From Triticum aestivum (Eukaryota > Streptophyta > Magnoliopsida > Poales > Poaceae): a stretch of 64,000 nucleotides of DNA. Shown piece after piece: positions 46,641 through 59,460 of this stretch. The number at the start of each line of letters is the position of its first letter. Position 1 is the first letter of the stretch. The position numbers and the translations under genes are program-made. The DNA lies in contig NC_057801.1 in the NCBI RefSeq assembly GCF_018294505.1, positions 841,162,807 through 841,226,806 on the forward strand, read 5' to 3'. The notes below the pieces were generated by a model. The model saw nothing but the letters and a program-made list of their open reading frames with translations, was not told the origin of the DNA and made no database searches.

Positions 46641-49639
46641 TCTTTTAGAGAAAACATGGTTAGAGGAGAAGTATTGTGCATAGCAATTCGGCTTCACACC
46701 TTGAACACTGCAAGCATGCATCCAAATCCAAGACAAAGGGATGAACAAACATCAAAGCTGCATGCATCAGGCACAAGAACACATAAATCACATTGAAAAA
46801 AACTCAAAAACTGCAATCCAGCTAATGTGCAATGCTCATCTGACTTCTGAAAAGAAGACACCAGATCCATCTCCGTTCTGCCCATACTCTATCTACCACA
46901 TCGTTTGTTCTTGCTCCCATAGCGCCACCGGCTCCTTGCCCACCGGTCCACATACGGTGGCTATATACGTAGTGATTTACCCCCAATTCATTGAGTTAAT
47001 CCGCCGCCGCCGCATTGTCGGAGCCAAGCTCTGCAGTACTGGATGAAAGTTCATTACCAAGTTAAAAAACACTTACTGTTGAAAGTTCATTATCGAGCCA
47101 AACTCTGCAGTACTAGGTGAAAGTTCATTATCGAGTTTTTCCACAAAGTAATTGTATATTGATGGTTGGAGCTTGAAACGTGTCCTTTGTTTTCCTCTGT
47201 TCTTGCGGACCCGGGATGGTGACTCCTCATAATCCATGTTTTATGTTTTCAAGCGCAATGGTGCTATGCATTGGCTGTGTAGGTGTTTATTGAGTTTTTT
47301 TTCTTAGTGAAAGAGGCGTTTACTGAGTTAAACAGACTCATCCCCCGAGGTAAAGCGTAGTGTATATAACAGCAAACCCAAAATAGTTGGTGTGAACATG
47401 TTATTGCATGTTACCATCCAGCTAATCAACGACCATTTCATAACAAGACCGGGACTAATGGTCTGATCTAGCCTGGACCAATGTCCGATTTTCTACTAGT
47501 GACTCCAGCTAGTCGTCGCTACTTGATCCATCTACGTGGTAGTGATTTTTGTTACCTCCAGTGTTCTTTGTACTACATTGATGGATTATGAATAGATTAA
47601 AAGTTTCCTTCGCAAAAAAAAGAGGGAGAGACAAAGTCTGATCCAGCAGGTCAAGATTTTAATCATGGATCTCAATAGCTTGTGGTAGCACTAACGGTTC
47701 CATCAGATGACGACTAATCAACTGGTGCTTTCCAAAGTTTGGATGCTAGAACGGTATGTTTTTCTATAGCTTACTGAATGGGTACACGATTTAGGACATT
47801 ATTCATGCAATGTGTATACGAAAAATACAAGGACCACAACTTCATCGAACAGGTCAAGTTTACATACAATTTAATGTGCAACCAGCCCACCACATGGCTA
47901 CTGAAATACGTACTCCCTTTGTTCACTTTTATAAGACGTTTAGACTATTCAGATAGCGTCCAAAACAGTTCAAGGTCAGTTCCAAAACATCTTATAAAAA
48001 AGAACGGATGGAGTACATAACTCTACCTAATGACTTGATGAATGAGTACTTACTCTTCTGGCATTGGTTCAGTGGGCATCCGAATTTTGTCTCAACTCCG
48101 CACAAGTGGACAAGCTGGAGTCTTGTATTAATTTTTGTGGATCACTGTATACTAGCTAGCTCCATGTTGGGTGTTCTTTACATGCGTGCATTTACGTTCA
48201 ACGAATAAAAAAGGGTGAGTTGGAGTATTAGAAACGTCATTGAGCAATTAATAAACTAGGAGCATGAATTTTATAATCAACCAGATAATAAGACTGGTAA
48301 TGACGTGAGGCATCACATGGATAATCAAATGATCTATACGCTCAAATGTCCACACCATTTTACCTAATGCTGATGCGGTGTGTTGAATTTCTAAATGCGT
48401 GCTACTTTCACGCTAGTAGTATGTACAACATGGTGCACCTGCTTTTTCGGAAATCTAAGTTCCACCATAAATTTAACCAACGAGACCAACTGCGGTGGAA
48501 GCAAAAATTTATACCACTGAATTCGTATCAAACTTAGATCTTGGGAAGCGCGGGCGCACTACATTGTGAAATGAAGAGAGTATAATCGTGGTACTGTGTA
48601 TAATATCTAGCGGCCGACCCATTCATCTCACATGTCTGATTGTCAAGACGCTAGACAAACCAAATGGCCTATATTTCTGATAAAAAAACTCAATATCTTT
48701 AATAAAGGCCTATATACTTCCGAATGAATCCAGCATCCATCATTTTCTTGTAAGAGAGTTACCGAAAAAGGCTTTCGCCCCGGAACAGTTTAGCCTGATC
48801 TGGGACATTCGTAAGAGAGTTATAATCATCGTCTAGACCGCGTTTTGTTATATGGAGTCTGGATCCAGGTCAAGTTTACCATTGATTATTCCCCGCAAAA
48901 AAAAAAAGTTTACCATTGATTAGAGTTTCCACATCTCATGGCTAATGAAATGCTACCTGCACAAATTAACTCAATTACTGAATTGGTGTGTTAGACTTCC
49001 GACTCCTTGGTTCTGGCCATCCGCAAGGAGTACTAGTTTGCTGGCGGGCTGTGCTACACAAACGACACACTCTGGACGATTTGCAGACGATACAGGGCAT
49101 CCAGCCATCCATGCTTAATCCAAAAGTAAACATCGCCGTTGAATCCTCCCGTCGTCCACAGTTCGGCTGGTATCTGTTGTTCGTAGAGTAATTTCGTTTG
49201 CTGGCTAGCTGCTCCGTTCATAGTTCGACTGGATTCGTTCTATCCGCCTTGTGTGACCGAGGTATACATACTTCTATGCCGACGAGATTAATTGTGCCGA
49301 AGGATTGATGCTTTTTATTTTTAGCTATAATTTGCCAGTTTCTTTCGTCGCTGGCTAGTTTGTTGAGTTTGTGGAGTTTTTCTTCTATTGTTAGCTGATT
49401 TTTTTTATGGAATGTCCGTGTGACATATTACGAAACAAGGCAAAGGATTGTTTGGATCTTGCAGCCATCCTGGTGGTTCCATCGAGTAATAATGCTCCTG
49501 GGTTCTCCATCTGTAGTCGCCTGAAGCTGTAGTATTAGCTTTACATGCCTTTGTGTCTGTTGGTTATGCTCTTCGGATGTGCATCGATCCCACCTATCTT
49601 CTCCGGCGAGTTTGCCTGGAGAAATGACACATATGCAAA
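46641..49639. other. Gene-free stretch upstream of the ankyrin gene
   Basis: Contains a MITE and a LINE-like 3' end at 47560-47620 (ttgttctttgtactacattg ... cgcaaaaaaaag) related to 32385-32492. Other sequence unrecognised. Confidence 0.5.
47913..48013. mobile_element. Stowaway MITE
   Basis: About 101 bp between TA sites (47911-47912, 48014-48015): CTCCCTTTGTTCACTTTTAT at the left, and ataaaaaagaacggatggag at the right as inverted partner. Confidence 0.85.
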
Positions 49640-50080
49640 TCTGAACGACTGGATTGTGCCTTGACCTCCAGGTCTTGCCATCACATCTGCTTGGAACTCT
49701 AGTGTGCCAGCAGGTTTCTTTATTTTTCGACTACGCACTAAAACTCTGCTATTGTGTGAGGTACGTGCTGTTTGAACCTAGTAGAAGATTATGCTATGTT
49801 TTTGGTTTTCGCTACAGTTGGCTCATTCTTCCATTATGGTTAGTCTTTTAATTAGGAGGTTAGTCTAATAGCAACTCATCATCAAAAGAGTGACCTCGTT
49901 TCTTCAGTTATCAACTTCGTTAGTTTATCTTGCATTGCTCTTTCTTTTTAGTGGAAAATGGTGGACCGGTTTACCCTTCATTATCAGACTATTAGTGGGT
50001 ACTCACATCATTGTATTTCTTCACATGCATTGCGTCACTACCTTCTTCTCTTTCCTGCAGCTAATCGAACCAAAAGATAT
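49640..50080 (+). promoter_or_regulatory. 5' leader exon and intron of the plus-strand ankyrin/PGG gene
   Basis: The leader exon ends at 49760 (gtgtgag, donor gtacgt). The intron to 50060 ends tttcctgcag; 20 leader bases then reach the ATG at 50081. The leader exon is conserved in the other copies at 46.2 and 63.6 kb. Its 5' start is not determined. Confidence 0.65.
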
Positions 50081-53000
50081 ATGGCATCCGGTACATCATC
50101 ACCGAGAGGGCAAGAACCACAACAGTTAGACAAAGAGCTCCTGAAAGCAGCCAAATATGGTGATTCCACACACATGCAGGCCATGGCGTCACATGATCGG
50201 AACATACTCCATGGAAAAACTCTGCAGGGGAACACATGCCTCCACATTTCCTGCATTTATGGCCACGTGGGATTCTGCAAGGACGTGCTGGAACTGGAAG
50301 ATTCTCTCATCAGCGCTGTAAACCTCGACGAGGAGACACCACTTATCACCTCAGTGAGAAATGGTCACGTCTCCTTGGCTTCTTTTTTACTCGGTCGACA
50401 CTGCTCTGTGCACCATGGATTGAGACAGGCAATCCTGCAGCAAGACAGGTATGGATTTAATGCACTGCACCATGCAATTAGCAATGGCCAAAAAGATCTT
50501 GCCTTGGAGTTGATAGAAGCAGAGCCTGCGCTGTCACAAGCTGTGGGCAAGCATAATGAGTCACCCATGTTCTTCGCGGTGATGAGAAATTTTACACCTG
50601 TTTATGAGAAACTATTGCAAAATCCTTTGTCTGCGTGCTCGGGAGGACAACACTGTCAAAATTGTCTACATGCTGCAGTTATGAATGGGGATCAAGGTGC
50701 GACACATAATATATGGACTGCAATTTACAGTTTGCTACCAATAATTACTCCCTCCGTAAACAAATATAAAAGCGTTTAGATCTAAATGCAACGCTCTTAT
50801 ATTTCTTTCAGTGATCTAAACGATTTTATATTTTACAATATGATTTCACGTTGCTGACCTGTCATTTCATTTTCAGAATTCGTGAAACTAATCATGAAGA
50901 AACGTCCTGAATTGGCCAGAGAAGTTGACACAGCCCACGAAACACCAATAGCACTTGCTGTACGATTCAACAAGATTGGCATTTTACAACTAATGCTGGA
51001 ACATGATTCAACCCTAGGGTACTTAACAGGCCACAATGGGTTTCCTCTCCTTCATGTTGCGGCACATCGAGGTCAGGTTGCTGCTGCTCGAATGCTTCTG
51101 GAACACTGTCCCGATGCTCCTTATATTGAATCAGATGGTTTGACATGTCTTCACATAGCTGTATGGTTTGATCAACCGGAGTTTGTTGAGTTTGTCCTGA
51201 GGACGCCAATACTTCGCAAGCTTGTTAACGTGCAAGACAACAACGGAAAAACCGCTCTCCATAATGCTGTCACAAAGTGCAATCCTAGAATTGTTGCTGC
51301 TTTATTGTCTCACGTGGATATAGATGCAACACTACTTGACAACCACAGTAGACCAGCGTCCTGGGAACTCTCGGACGTTACGCTGAACGCCAAGACATTA
51401 AACTGGGTACGTACTTGTATATGTTACAAATAATATCCTTTTTTTTAGTCGATCATGCGGCATGCAAAACATTATTTAGTCAGCGCGACACAACTGCCGG
51501 CTGCTATTCAATCACACAAACGAACAATAGGACACAATTTTAGGCTGTTAATTCGCCCAAATCCTAGGGAAAAGTGATCTCTGAGCACACACACTACCAA
51601 TTCTCCTCCGCGGGTTGGTCGCTGCCCTCCTCCTCCCCCACTGGCTCTGTTAGAATAAATTCGAGGCGCACCATCAATCTGCCGAGGACCAAGCAATCAC
51701 ACAAGCACGACACCGAGATTTGTTAACGAGGTTCACCGATATGGCTACATCCCCGGGGCATGACTACGGACGCTCCTTCCCATGACACCGTCACAATACC
51801 GCACCCTGTCCGCCCGGGCGCCGGCACACGCCGCCGGCTCCCCCGCGTGCCCGTGCTATTATGTTGGCATTGGTTACATCGTGTGTCTACCTCCGATATA
51901 TGAGAGAGGCCTAGGATACAAGTGTCCTACTTGGTCACGACTCCTACCCTGTCTACACACAGTCCTAAACCAAATCCAACTGTAACCTAACTTGTACAAT
52001 AATATTCGACACAACTCTAACAAACTCCACCTTGGCGAATATTCTCCACCACCTTGAATTCATCCGTGCGTCGAACCTCCATGTACATTGGACTTGAGAT
52101 ACATCATGAGCACCGCTGCTACTCCCAGACTTCATATGACTCTACCTGCAACTGTAGTCCCTTCTCGTCTTCTTCACAGTCAACACTCGAGCAAAATTAA
52201 GTTCCTCAATACTCTACTTTGTGCTCCAAACTTTCGGAGAATCCGCTCAACATCATCACACACCGACCACTGTCTGCATGAAAATGAACAACTCACATAT
52301 TGGACGCCACATATAAGAGTTACCTGAACTCAACGTCACCACTCTTTCTTGACTGCTTGTCTGAAACTTGAAGGAATTTCACCGTCGCCCTGTGTCACCC
52401 TGAGTCAAATTCGCAACTGTCTCACCCTTCTTCGGGATAGTCTCTGGCATGTCCCACAGCTATAGCACTCCGCCTCCTTCTGTATTTGTCATCCGCACTT
52501 TGCCATGTGCACTGAACACCACAGAATATACGGTCATGTACTCTCTCAGCCTTTGACAATTTCAGACTTTCCGCCACTTTCTCAGATTCTCCATGGTTAA
52601 CTCATGTCCATCAACCGGCACCGGTAGACCCAGTCACCAACTTGAATCCAGTACTCGTCAACACTGCTTCAGCACCCCTTGCACACTTTGTCTAACAACA
52701 TATTTGACCACCAGTGCCTTGGCCTGTCGCTGTGTCCCGTGCTTACCGCACGCCTCGCCGCTATCACCGCGTCGAGCCTCTGCTGTCCCGGTCGAGTCTC
52801 CAGGGTCGCGAACCCACACCACTCAAACCCCTACTGCAGAGAACCACCGGTCATTACCGACCGATGCCGAGTATCACGCCTCCATCAGACCACTGGTACC
52901 CAGTTCGACCCACGTGTCTCTCGCTATCCCGCTGAAATAGGCTTCGACTCTCCATGCATTTACGCCGTAGCCTCTCCATCAACTCAGAGTGAAGTCGACC

Positions 53001-56000
53001 ATCAGACTCCAGCTCCACCTTCAACATGACTCCATGTAGCTGTGCCTTGCTACCCCGCGCCCCGTCGACTTAAAGCTCTCATGTGTACACATCCTTGAAT
53101 CAACCCCGTGCCACAGTCTTGTCGGAGCCGCACAAGCCCTCAGGCTTGCACCACGTGTTTCCACGCCGCAGAAGTCGGCCACCATCAGCATCACTCCTAT
53201 ATCGTCGTCGCTGAAATCACCGCCGTCTTCTGCTTTGACCGACATCCCCATCGATCCATCAGACTGTCTAGTCCGACCTAGCCGAACTTGTCCGACTGCA
53301 ACATGCTCCACCCTGCATCATGTCCGCCCCGCACATCTCCGTGCATTGCTTGACGCCCTGTGTTTGCATGATCCTGTCACAACATGCTCCAGACTCCTCC
53401 GAGCCTTATGTGCATGTCGTCCCGACGTGCTTCGGCAACTTATCTCCGTGCGGCTCAGGGTCCGCACCTCGCTTGCCTATCTGTGCACCTTCATAGCCTT
53501 GTGTGTGTACATGCTTCCATCACCATCCGAGTATGAAAGAAACACCCAAAAAAGTTCCTTGCTAGCCTTCCTTCTTGACGCGTGTATATCACAGAGCCCA
53601 AACAAGTTGATCATTCAACAACTGCACTCCATCCACTACAAAACACGTTACTAGACTGAACCTTTTCTTTTCTGTCCATGCTCAGATTGATGAAAGATTA
53701 GGCCACACGCCCACAGTGCCTGGTCGTGTGCACACATCGCTGCATCCCGCACCGCATCAGCCTCATGGGTACACCTGCCACGCCAGGGTCCAGGCAACAT
53801 CCGGCCGTCGCGTTCCACTGCCCTGCGCCCCGACCGCTCAGCTGAGCCGAACACGGCCTGGTCAGCCGTGTGCTTCCCCAAGCAATCCGCCTGCTGCTGT
53901 TTACGCGATACGCCGCCGCTCTGCCCTCCGATCTCACCGAACCGGCTTTAGCATCAAGCTGTACGCTGCTGCCATGTGATCCGTGGATCTGACGTCGTCT
54001 CCAGATCACTCCCGTCCACTGCGACTTCATGCTAACAATGATCATGACATCGAATCTTCCTCCTCTAGATCAACAAAACCACGATTTTCTCGTAACCTTG
54101 CTCTTATACCACTTGTTAGAATAAATTTGAGGCGCACCATCGATCTACCGAGGACCAAGCAATCACACAAGCACGACACCGAGATTTGTTAACGAGGTTC
54201 ACCGATATGGCTACATCCCCGGGGCATGACTACGGGCGCTCCTCCCCATGACACCGTCACAATACCGCACCCTGTCCGCCCGGGCGCCGGCACACGCCGC
54301 CGGCTCCCCCGCGTGCCCGTGCTATTATGTTGGCATTGGTTACATCGTGTGTCTACCTCCGATATATATGAGAGGCCTAGGATACAAGTGTCCTACTTGG
54401 TCACGACTCCTACCCTGTCTACACACAGTCCTAAACCAAATCCAACTGTAACCTAACTTGTACAATAATATTCGACACAACTCTAACAGGCTCTACCAAT
54501 GTGGGAGTGTAGGGAGGCCACGATATACCGAACGGAGACACAATTTTCCCTGCTTAGGGCTTTTGGGTATGCGTCCGTTGTCTATTTCTCTGGCCCTTCC
54601 GCAGCCGGTGTGGCTAAGTTTGTTGGGTATGTTAGCACGACAATGGCAGCAACTCCCTTTGTAGTTGGGTCCTCCAGCCACATCTCCATCATGTCAGGGT
54701 GCCCTCCGGTGTATGCGTGAGCCTGCAAGAATTAATGGAGTTTCAGACTCTTCGATCTACAACTCTCCTGGTTGCGACCACTTCCTCTCAAGGGTGATGG
54801 TTTGTGGACTTGATTACCTCCAGTCCACGATCAACAAAGAAAGGTTGGCTCTGGTGATGGATTGGCATGCCACGGTGGGCCATCTGCCGATTGGAGATGA
54901 GGAAGACATCGACCATTAGGGACTTCAATGTAATTTCTTTATTTTCCAGGGTTTTCTATACTACTGATTTGGTTAATAGGTATGAGTGTTTTGTTTTGAA
55001 AAAAAAGTTACTATTATGAACAGACAGGCGAGCAATCTTGCGATGGGCAGAAGTGGCCAAAAGCAACGATGACTAGTTAAGTGGCCATCTAAGCAGTGGC
55101 GGCTTTGGTGCAACGATTGAGTTAACCCCCTTATGCGGTCTAGAGGCTTATTTCGAGTAGATCTATAGACTTGGTGCCATCTAACATGAGGCGCGCGGAT
55201 TGAGCTTGCTCGCAACCGCAAAGGTCCCTCGCCCCCCAGCTCAGTGTAGACGTTGAGCCAAGTAGGCCAATAGTGCCTCCCTCTCTACCCATTTCGTCAT
55301 TATCCAAATCCGAGCGCTTCATTGTCGGACCTGGCACATCCGCGCCCAAGTCATCTCAATGTCCTTCAAGTGGCTGGGCCAAGCCTAGTCATCGGTGACA
55401 TTGTAGTCATCCTTGTTATGCATGAGTGTCCCCTCGTCTCCTCTTCGGACCATGTGTGTCCACCACTTTGTCCTTAGTGGATGATCCCCTTCCTTGCATG
55501 AGCTCCCCCTAGCCCTCCTTTGGATGGTTGGGTCTGGATGTTGGTGATAGGGGTGCATGGTGTGATGGGGCCTCTTCGTGTGTCATGAATGAGATCATCT
55601 CCTTCCTAGATCCCGTTCTTGGGTCGTGGAAGTTTGATTCACTTGTGGCTAGTAGCGAACACCCTCCTCTGCATTATTGTAACACACACAATCATCTTTG
55701 TCAATGTTGAGATGCAATGCAAAAAAGGCAAAAATCATCAACAAATGGAGTATAGAACAAAGGCAACTAAGGCAGTATCATTACAAGATATGAATATAAC
55801 GCCTATGACTAAGTCGCTATTCATCCGCAACAATGCCTTCAATAAGGATAAATGCCCTCACACCATCGTGGCCACGTTCCGCCGGAGAAGACAAGGACAA
55901 TGATCTTCATCCTAGTTGCCATAGCCAACAGGCCAGCTTATCAGCAAAAGAGGCAATGCTTTCAACAAGATAATGACACAAGTTCGCCGTTGCAGAGGTC

Positions 56001-57915
56001 GACCAATAAAGACAAGAGGAAGAGTTTTCGCCCTGGTCATGTAGCGGTGTTACAATCACCATATAGATTATGGATATTTGGAAAGTTGTGTCCACAACAA
56101 CTCCACACTAGCGTGAACTAACATGGGTCATCCACCTAATCCCTGGGGCCATTTCCCTGGCCTCCTCCATCTGAATAGAGGCAGATGCCTCCCTGCTTGA
56201 TGCTGACAGGCAGCCGATGGCCGGCTCACCCCAGCTCCATCCACACCAAATGCTTGTGCCGGGAGTCGGATGCTCGCTGATGCCCACCGAATATATACCG
56301 CACCATTTCATGCCATTTGAGTTGTTGCTCGGAGCCAACACATGCATTGTTGGTGAAGTCGGGGACCCTGAAGGCCATTGCGGAATTCGACCACATCGTC
56401 GCTGCAATGCAACCGGCAATGAGTAGATCGATATCTACAATGGTGGAGGCCTGGTCCCTCCAGGAGATGGGTTGCCTCCCACCGGCATGGTGGCTCAACA
56501 CATATCCAGGGCATCCCTGGTGGCGGTGGCGACAAACTAAAGAGCAGGCCGGTTGCTTCGGAGGGGCCCTTTTAGGTCGGCCGACGCTGCCACCATGGCC
56601 GACGAAGGAAATGACGTCCATGGTGCCTCCACCAGCACGAATCCACATGACTTGTGGCCGGCTTTTCTCATGGCTCCGTTCCATTGACAATGTTCATGGA
56701 GCGGGACCAACAATGGAATCTCCCGACGTGAGTTTGTGGCCATGAATAAGGAGGTATCAAGACACGCGGCCTCGGGATCTCTGTCGCCCGCCGCTGCAAA
56801 CGGCCAACCAAACCACGCTTCCGGCTCCTAGGAGGAGTGCACCGACAATCACAAGCGCCACCACGGCCGAGGCAGCCAACACGGCGCACACACGTACTAT
56901 CTCACACAGCCATCACCAGTCCATGGGCGTTATTGATGACGAGAGAGGAGCAGCCGACCGACTGGGGAAGGTGGAGTGGAGGAGCAACGGCCGGTGCTAC
57001 CGCCAAGGAATCACCACTCCTGAAATTTTGGATTTAGTAGTTTCTTGGGCTGAGCCATCCATGATCTTCCGGCAATGCACGTGCTTAAAATGAGAGTGTA
57101 TTTTTTTTACATCCTTTTAATAAGCAATGCAAACATGACTAACTTTGACTTTTTCATCTTTTGTTTGACTGGAAACTCTTGACGAGGCCCTATAGTATGT
57201 TTTCTACTCTTTAAAATAAGCTTATTTACATGATATTATTTACATAGTATAATAGCTCAGGCTTATTTTTAATGCAAGAAGCTTCAACTTACCTTATTTC
57301 ATTGGATTCATGCAGAATGAAGTGGCCATGCTTATTTCGAAAGCTAATCCACAAAATGCTTCCGTTCTTCATAATCTTCAAGTGCAAGCCAAACGACAGA
57401 TGACTGATGAATCAAGGAAGAATGCAAAGTCACTAACTCAAACATACACAAGCAACACTTCGTTAGTGGCGATTCTTATTGCGACAATCACCTTTGCTGC
57501 TGCCTTCACCCTTCCAGGAGGATACAGCAATGATGCAGGAAGCGAGGGACTTCCCATCATGTCTAGGAATTTTGCATTTCAGGCATTCTTGATCTCTGAT
57601 GTCTTAGCAATGTGCTCCTCATTTGCTGTGGCCTTCATATGCATTATAGCAAGGTGGGAGGACTATGAGTTCTTGGTTTATTACACATCCTTCACTAAGA
57701 AGCTCATGTGGTTTGCATATGTGACAACAACTACAGCCTTTTCAACTGGTTTATACACGGTGCTCGCTCCACGTGTCCACTGGTTAGCGATTGCAATTTG
57801 TGTTATGGTAGCTTTACTGCCCATTCTCACAAAGCTGCTGGGCGAATGGCCTATCTTGAAGCTCAGACTTAAGCTGGGTAAAGATTTCAACTCGGATTTC
57901 CTTGATATGGTCTGA
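50081..57915 (+). CDS. Ankyrin-repeat/PGG-domain membrane protein, ACD6-like, 581 aa
   Basis: Coding exons 50081-50696, 50877-51406 and 57316-57915. Donors gtgcga and gtacgt; acceptors ttttcag and catgcag; all phases agree. The ATG (MASGTSSPRGQ) follows the leader intron. About nine ankyrin repeats fill residues of about 45-385, for example GNTCLHISCIYGHVGF, FNALHHAISNGQKDLA, GLTCLHIAVWFDQPEF and GKTALHNAVTKCNPR. The C-terminal 170 residues are the PGG domain: TSLVAILIATITFAAAF, LPGGYSND, then three more hydrophobic helices. Proteins of this type (ACD6 and relatives) sit in membranes with cytosolic ankyrins and influence defence and cell death; that role is inferred. The second intron (5.9 kb) holds an LTR element and retroposon sequence. 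It appears intact, and is the best host-gene candidate here. Confidence 0.9.
50748..50845. mobile_element. Stowaway-like MITE in intron 1 of the ankyrin gene
   Basis: Starts CTCCCTCCGTAAACAAATAT after TA. The internal arms taaaagcgtttagatc and gatctaaacg pair; the right end is worn. Confidence 0.7.
51648..52022 (-). repeat. 3' LTR of the non-autonomous element
   Basis: 375 bp; downstream LTR in minus orientation, adjoining the polypurine tract at 52023-52037. Confidence 0.92.
54114..54488 (-). repeat. 5' LTR of the non-autonomous element
   Basis: 375 bp; differs from the other LTR at only a handful of positions by eye. The primer-binding site lies at 54100-54113. Confidence 0.92.
55829..57050. 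mobile_element. Retroposon-like dispersed repeat, copy 2 (in the ankyrin intron)
   Basis: Contains ggcaatgctttcaacaagat and gttttcgccctgg tracts, related to 18590-18660 and 59250-59330, followed by GC-rich sequence. Boundaries uncertain. The frames (for example 56317-56745) show no known domain. Confidence 0.45.
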
Positions 57916-58559
57916 CCTCATCAATTTATCTCATTTATATGCTGGGTGAAATCTCTCAACTCTATCTGTAATGAACATTGTTTGGCTAATCATACTGTAT
58001 TGTTAATTCATCGAGGGAAACTATTGTACCCTTAACTACTGTATTTTGTTCAGAATCTGTTGCAGTGCTGCCATTTCTCTCTGGAGATGTTACTTGCCTT
58101 CTGTAATGATTATCTTTATGGTTGATTATTTGAAAGCTGAGAGCATATATCGACAAAAAATTATATATGGACAACTCAATAATGTGTAGCATTACTAATG
58201 CTATGAGTGTCTAGTGATACAGATTGTGTGCCGACAGAGTTGGTCCATCTTCAAACACTAGAACAACACATGATCATGTAGATAAATTATAAGCTAAGGA
58301 TGTAGGGAACATAAACATAGCAGACTGATATATGTCAAACTAGCGTCTAGTTCAGTACAAGTACAACAGGCTCATCCAATATTTTCATCAAGTTATTATC
58401 AACAATAGCAATATGGTATCTCCCTACATTCTTCGTAAGGCTTGGGCTGGAACAGGTCTAATTCTTCCCGGGGGATTTTGAAAGTTGTGTGGAAAGATGC
58501 AAAGGGACTTGTACACACCAGCAGACCATGGCCTCTGATATAGCAAAGCATGACCATCG
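57916..58559. other. 3' flank of the ankyrin gene
   Basis: Untranslated and intergenic sequence; no clear AATAAA close to the stop and no other gene. Confidence 0.6.
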
Positions 58560-59460
58560 CCATGTTCCTATTTTTTTACAAGAATATAACTGAGGTGCTT
58601 AAGGTGAACACCCATACTGCCTCCCAAACCAGACTGATGAACTGACCAGATATGGAACAGCCAAGGCAAAGCAACCGAACACTGGGCCAAGAACAACAAA
58701 CTACAATTGCTCTGGAAAAACAGAACAGAAAAAGCGATAATAAATATAAATAAAATTACATAATCTTGGAACACCAGCCAAGTCAACGCAGTATATTATC
58801 ATAGGGCGTTGAGCACCGGCAGAGAAAAGTACCATGTAGAATTAATGAATGATGTATGCGCTGTAATCTCATCTGCGGAAAAAGCAAGGGATTTTCTGCA
58901 ATCGTCAATTTCCAAGATGTTGGATGGGGACATGTGGTATCTCCTCGCAAACTCACCGGACTCTTTGTTGTTTCTACAAACTCACCTCACCTTGTAGCAA
59001 AGTCATATATAAGCCCAAAGGTATGCGTAGGTGATGAACTTTTCTTCAAAGCGATCAGATTTGCGATCGGGAAACTACAACAATGACAATATCTGCATCC
59101 ACCGTCTCATGACATCACACAGACGATGATGTTCTTCAACAGCAACGCCTTCAGGAGGGAGCGACACTCAAGCGCCGCCATCACCAGATCCACCACACAA
59201 GGGTCGATTCTAGGTTTTTACCCTGAAGAACCAGTTTGAGCATTTCCGAGCAATGCTTTCAACAAGGTAACAACGTGGAAACATTGTCATTGCAAGGTAA
59301 CCAACACGGTCAGACCTAGGCTTTCACCCCGGAGCTCGAGACCGGGTGTCTGAACAACACAACCATCAATGTAGCTCATATGTTGTCACCACCACTTTTC
59401 GATGCTCCAAGCAGCCACTTGTGATGTGCAACCACCGTCACTGCACAACCATCCCTCTGC
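58560..59460. mobile_element. Retroposon-like dispersed repeat, copy 3
   Basis: The part at 59130-59460 matches copy 1 (18470-18760) in order: caacgccttcaggagggagc, tctaggtttttaccctga, gcaatgctttcaacaaggta, caccccggagctcgagaccg. Left limit uncertain. Confidence 0.5.

Larger units (their letters stand above)
51648..54488 (-). mobile_element. Non-autonomous LTR retrotransposon, 2.84 kb
   Basis: Two 375-bp LTRs (51648-52022, 54114-54488), TGTTAG...CTAACA, nearly identical, with a perfect 5-bp target duplication ggctc (51643-51647, 54489-54493). Orientation minus: next to the right LTR the minus strand reads TGGTATAAGAGC, close to the initiator-Met tRNA complement; next to the left LTR it reads AAGGTGGAGTTTG as polypurine tract. 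The 2.1-kb interior is pyrimidine-rich on the plus strand and has no gag or pol domain I recognise, so it would depend on another element's proteins. The PBS suggests Copia affinity. Confidence 0.92.
51407..57315 (+). other. Second intron of the ankyrin gene, 5.9 kb
   Basis: From donor gtacgt to acceptor ttcatgcag. Contents: 51407-51642 unassigned; LTR element 51648-54488; 54494-55010 unassigned, ending in a poly(A)-like run at 55000; 55010-55700 unassigned; retroposon-like repeat 55829-57050. No host gene recognised inside. Confidence 0.8.
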
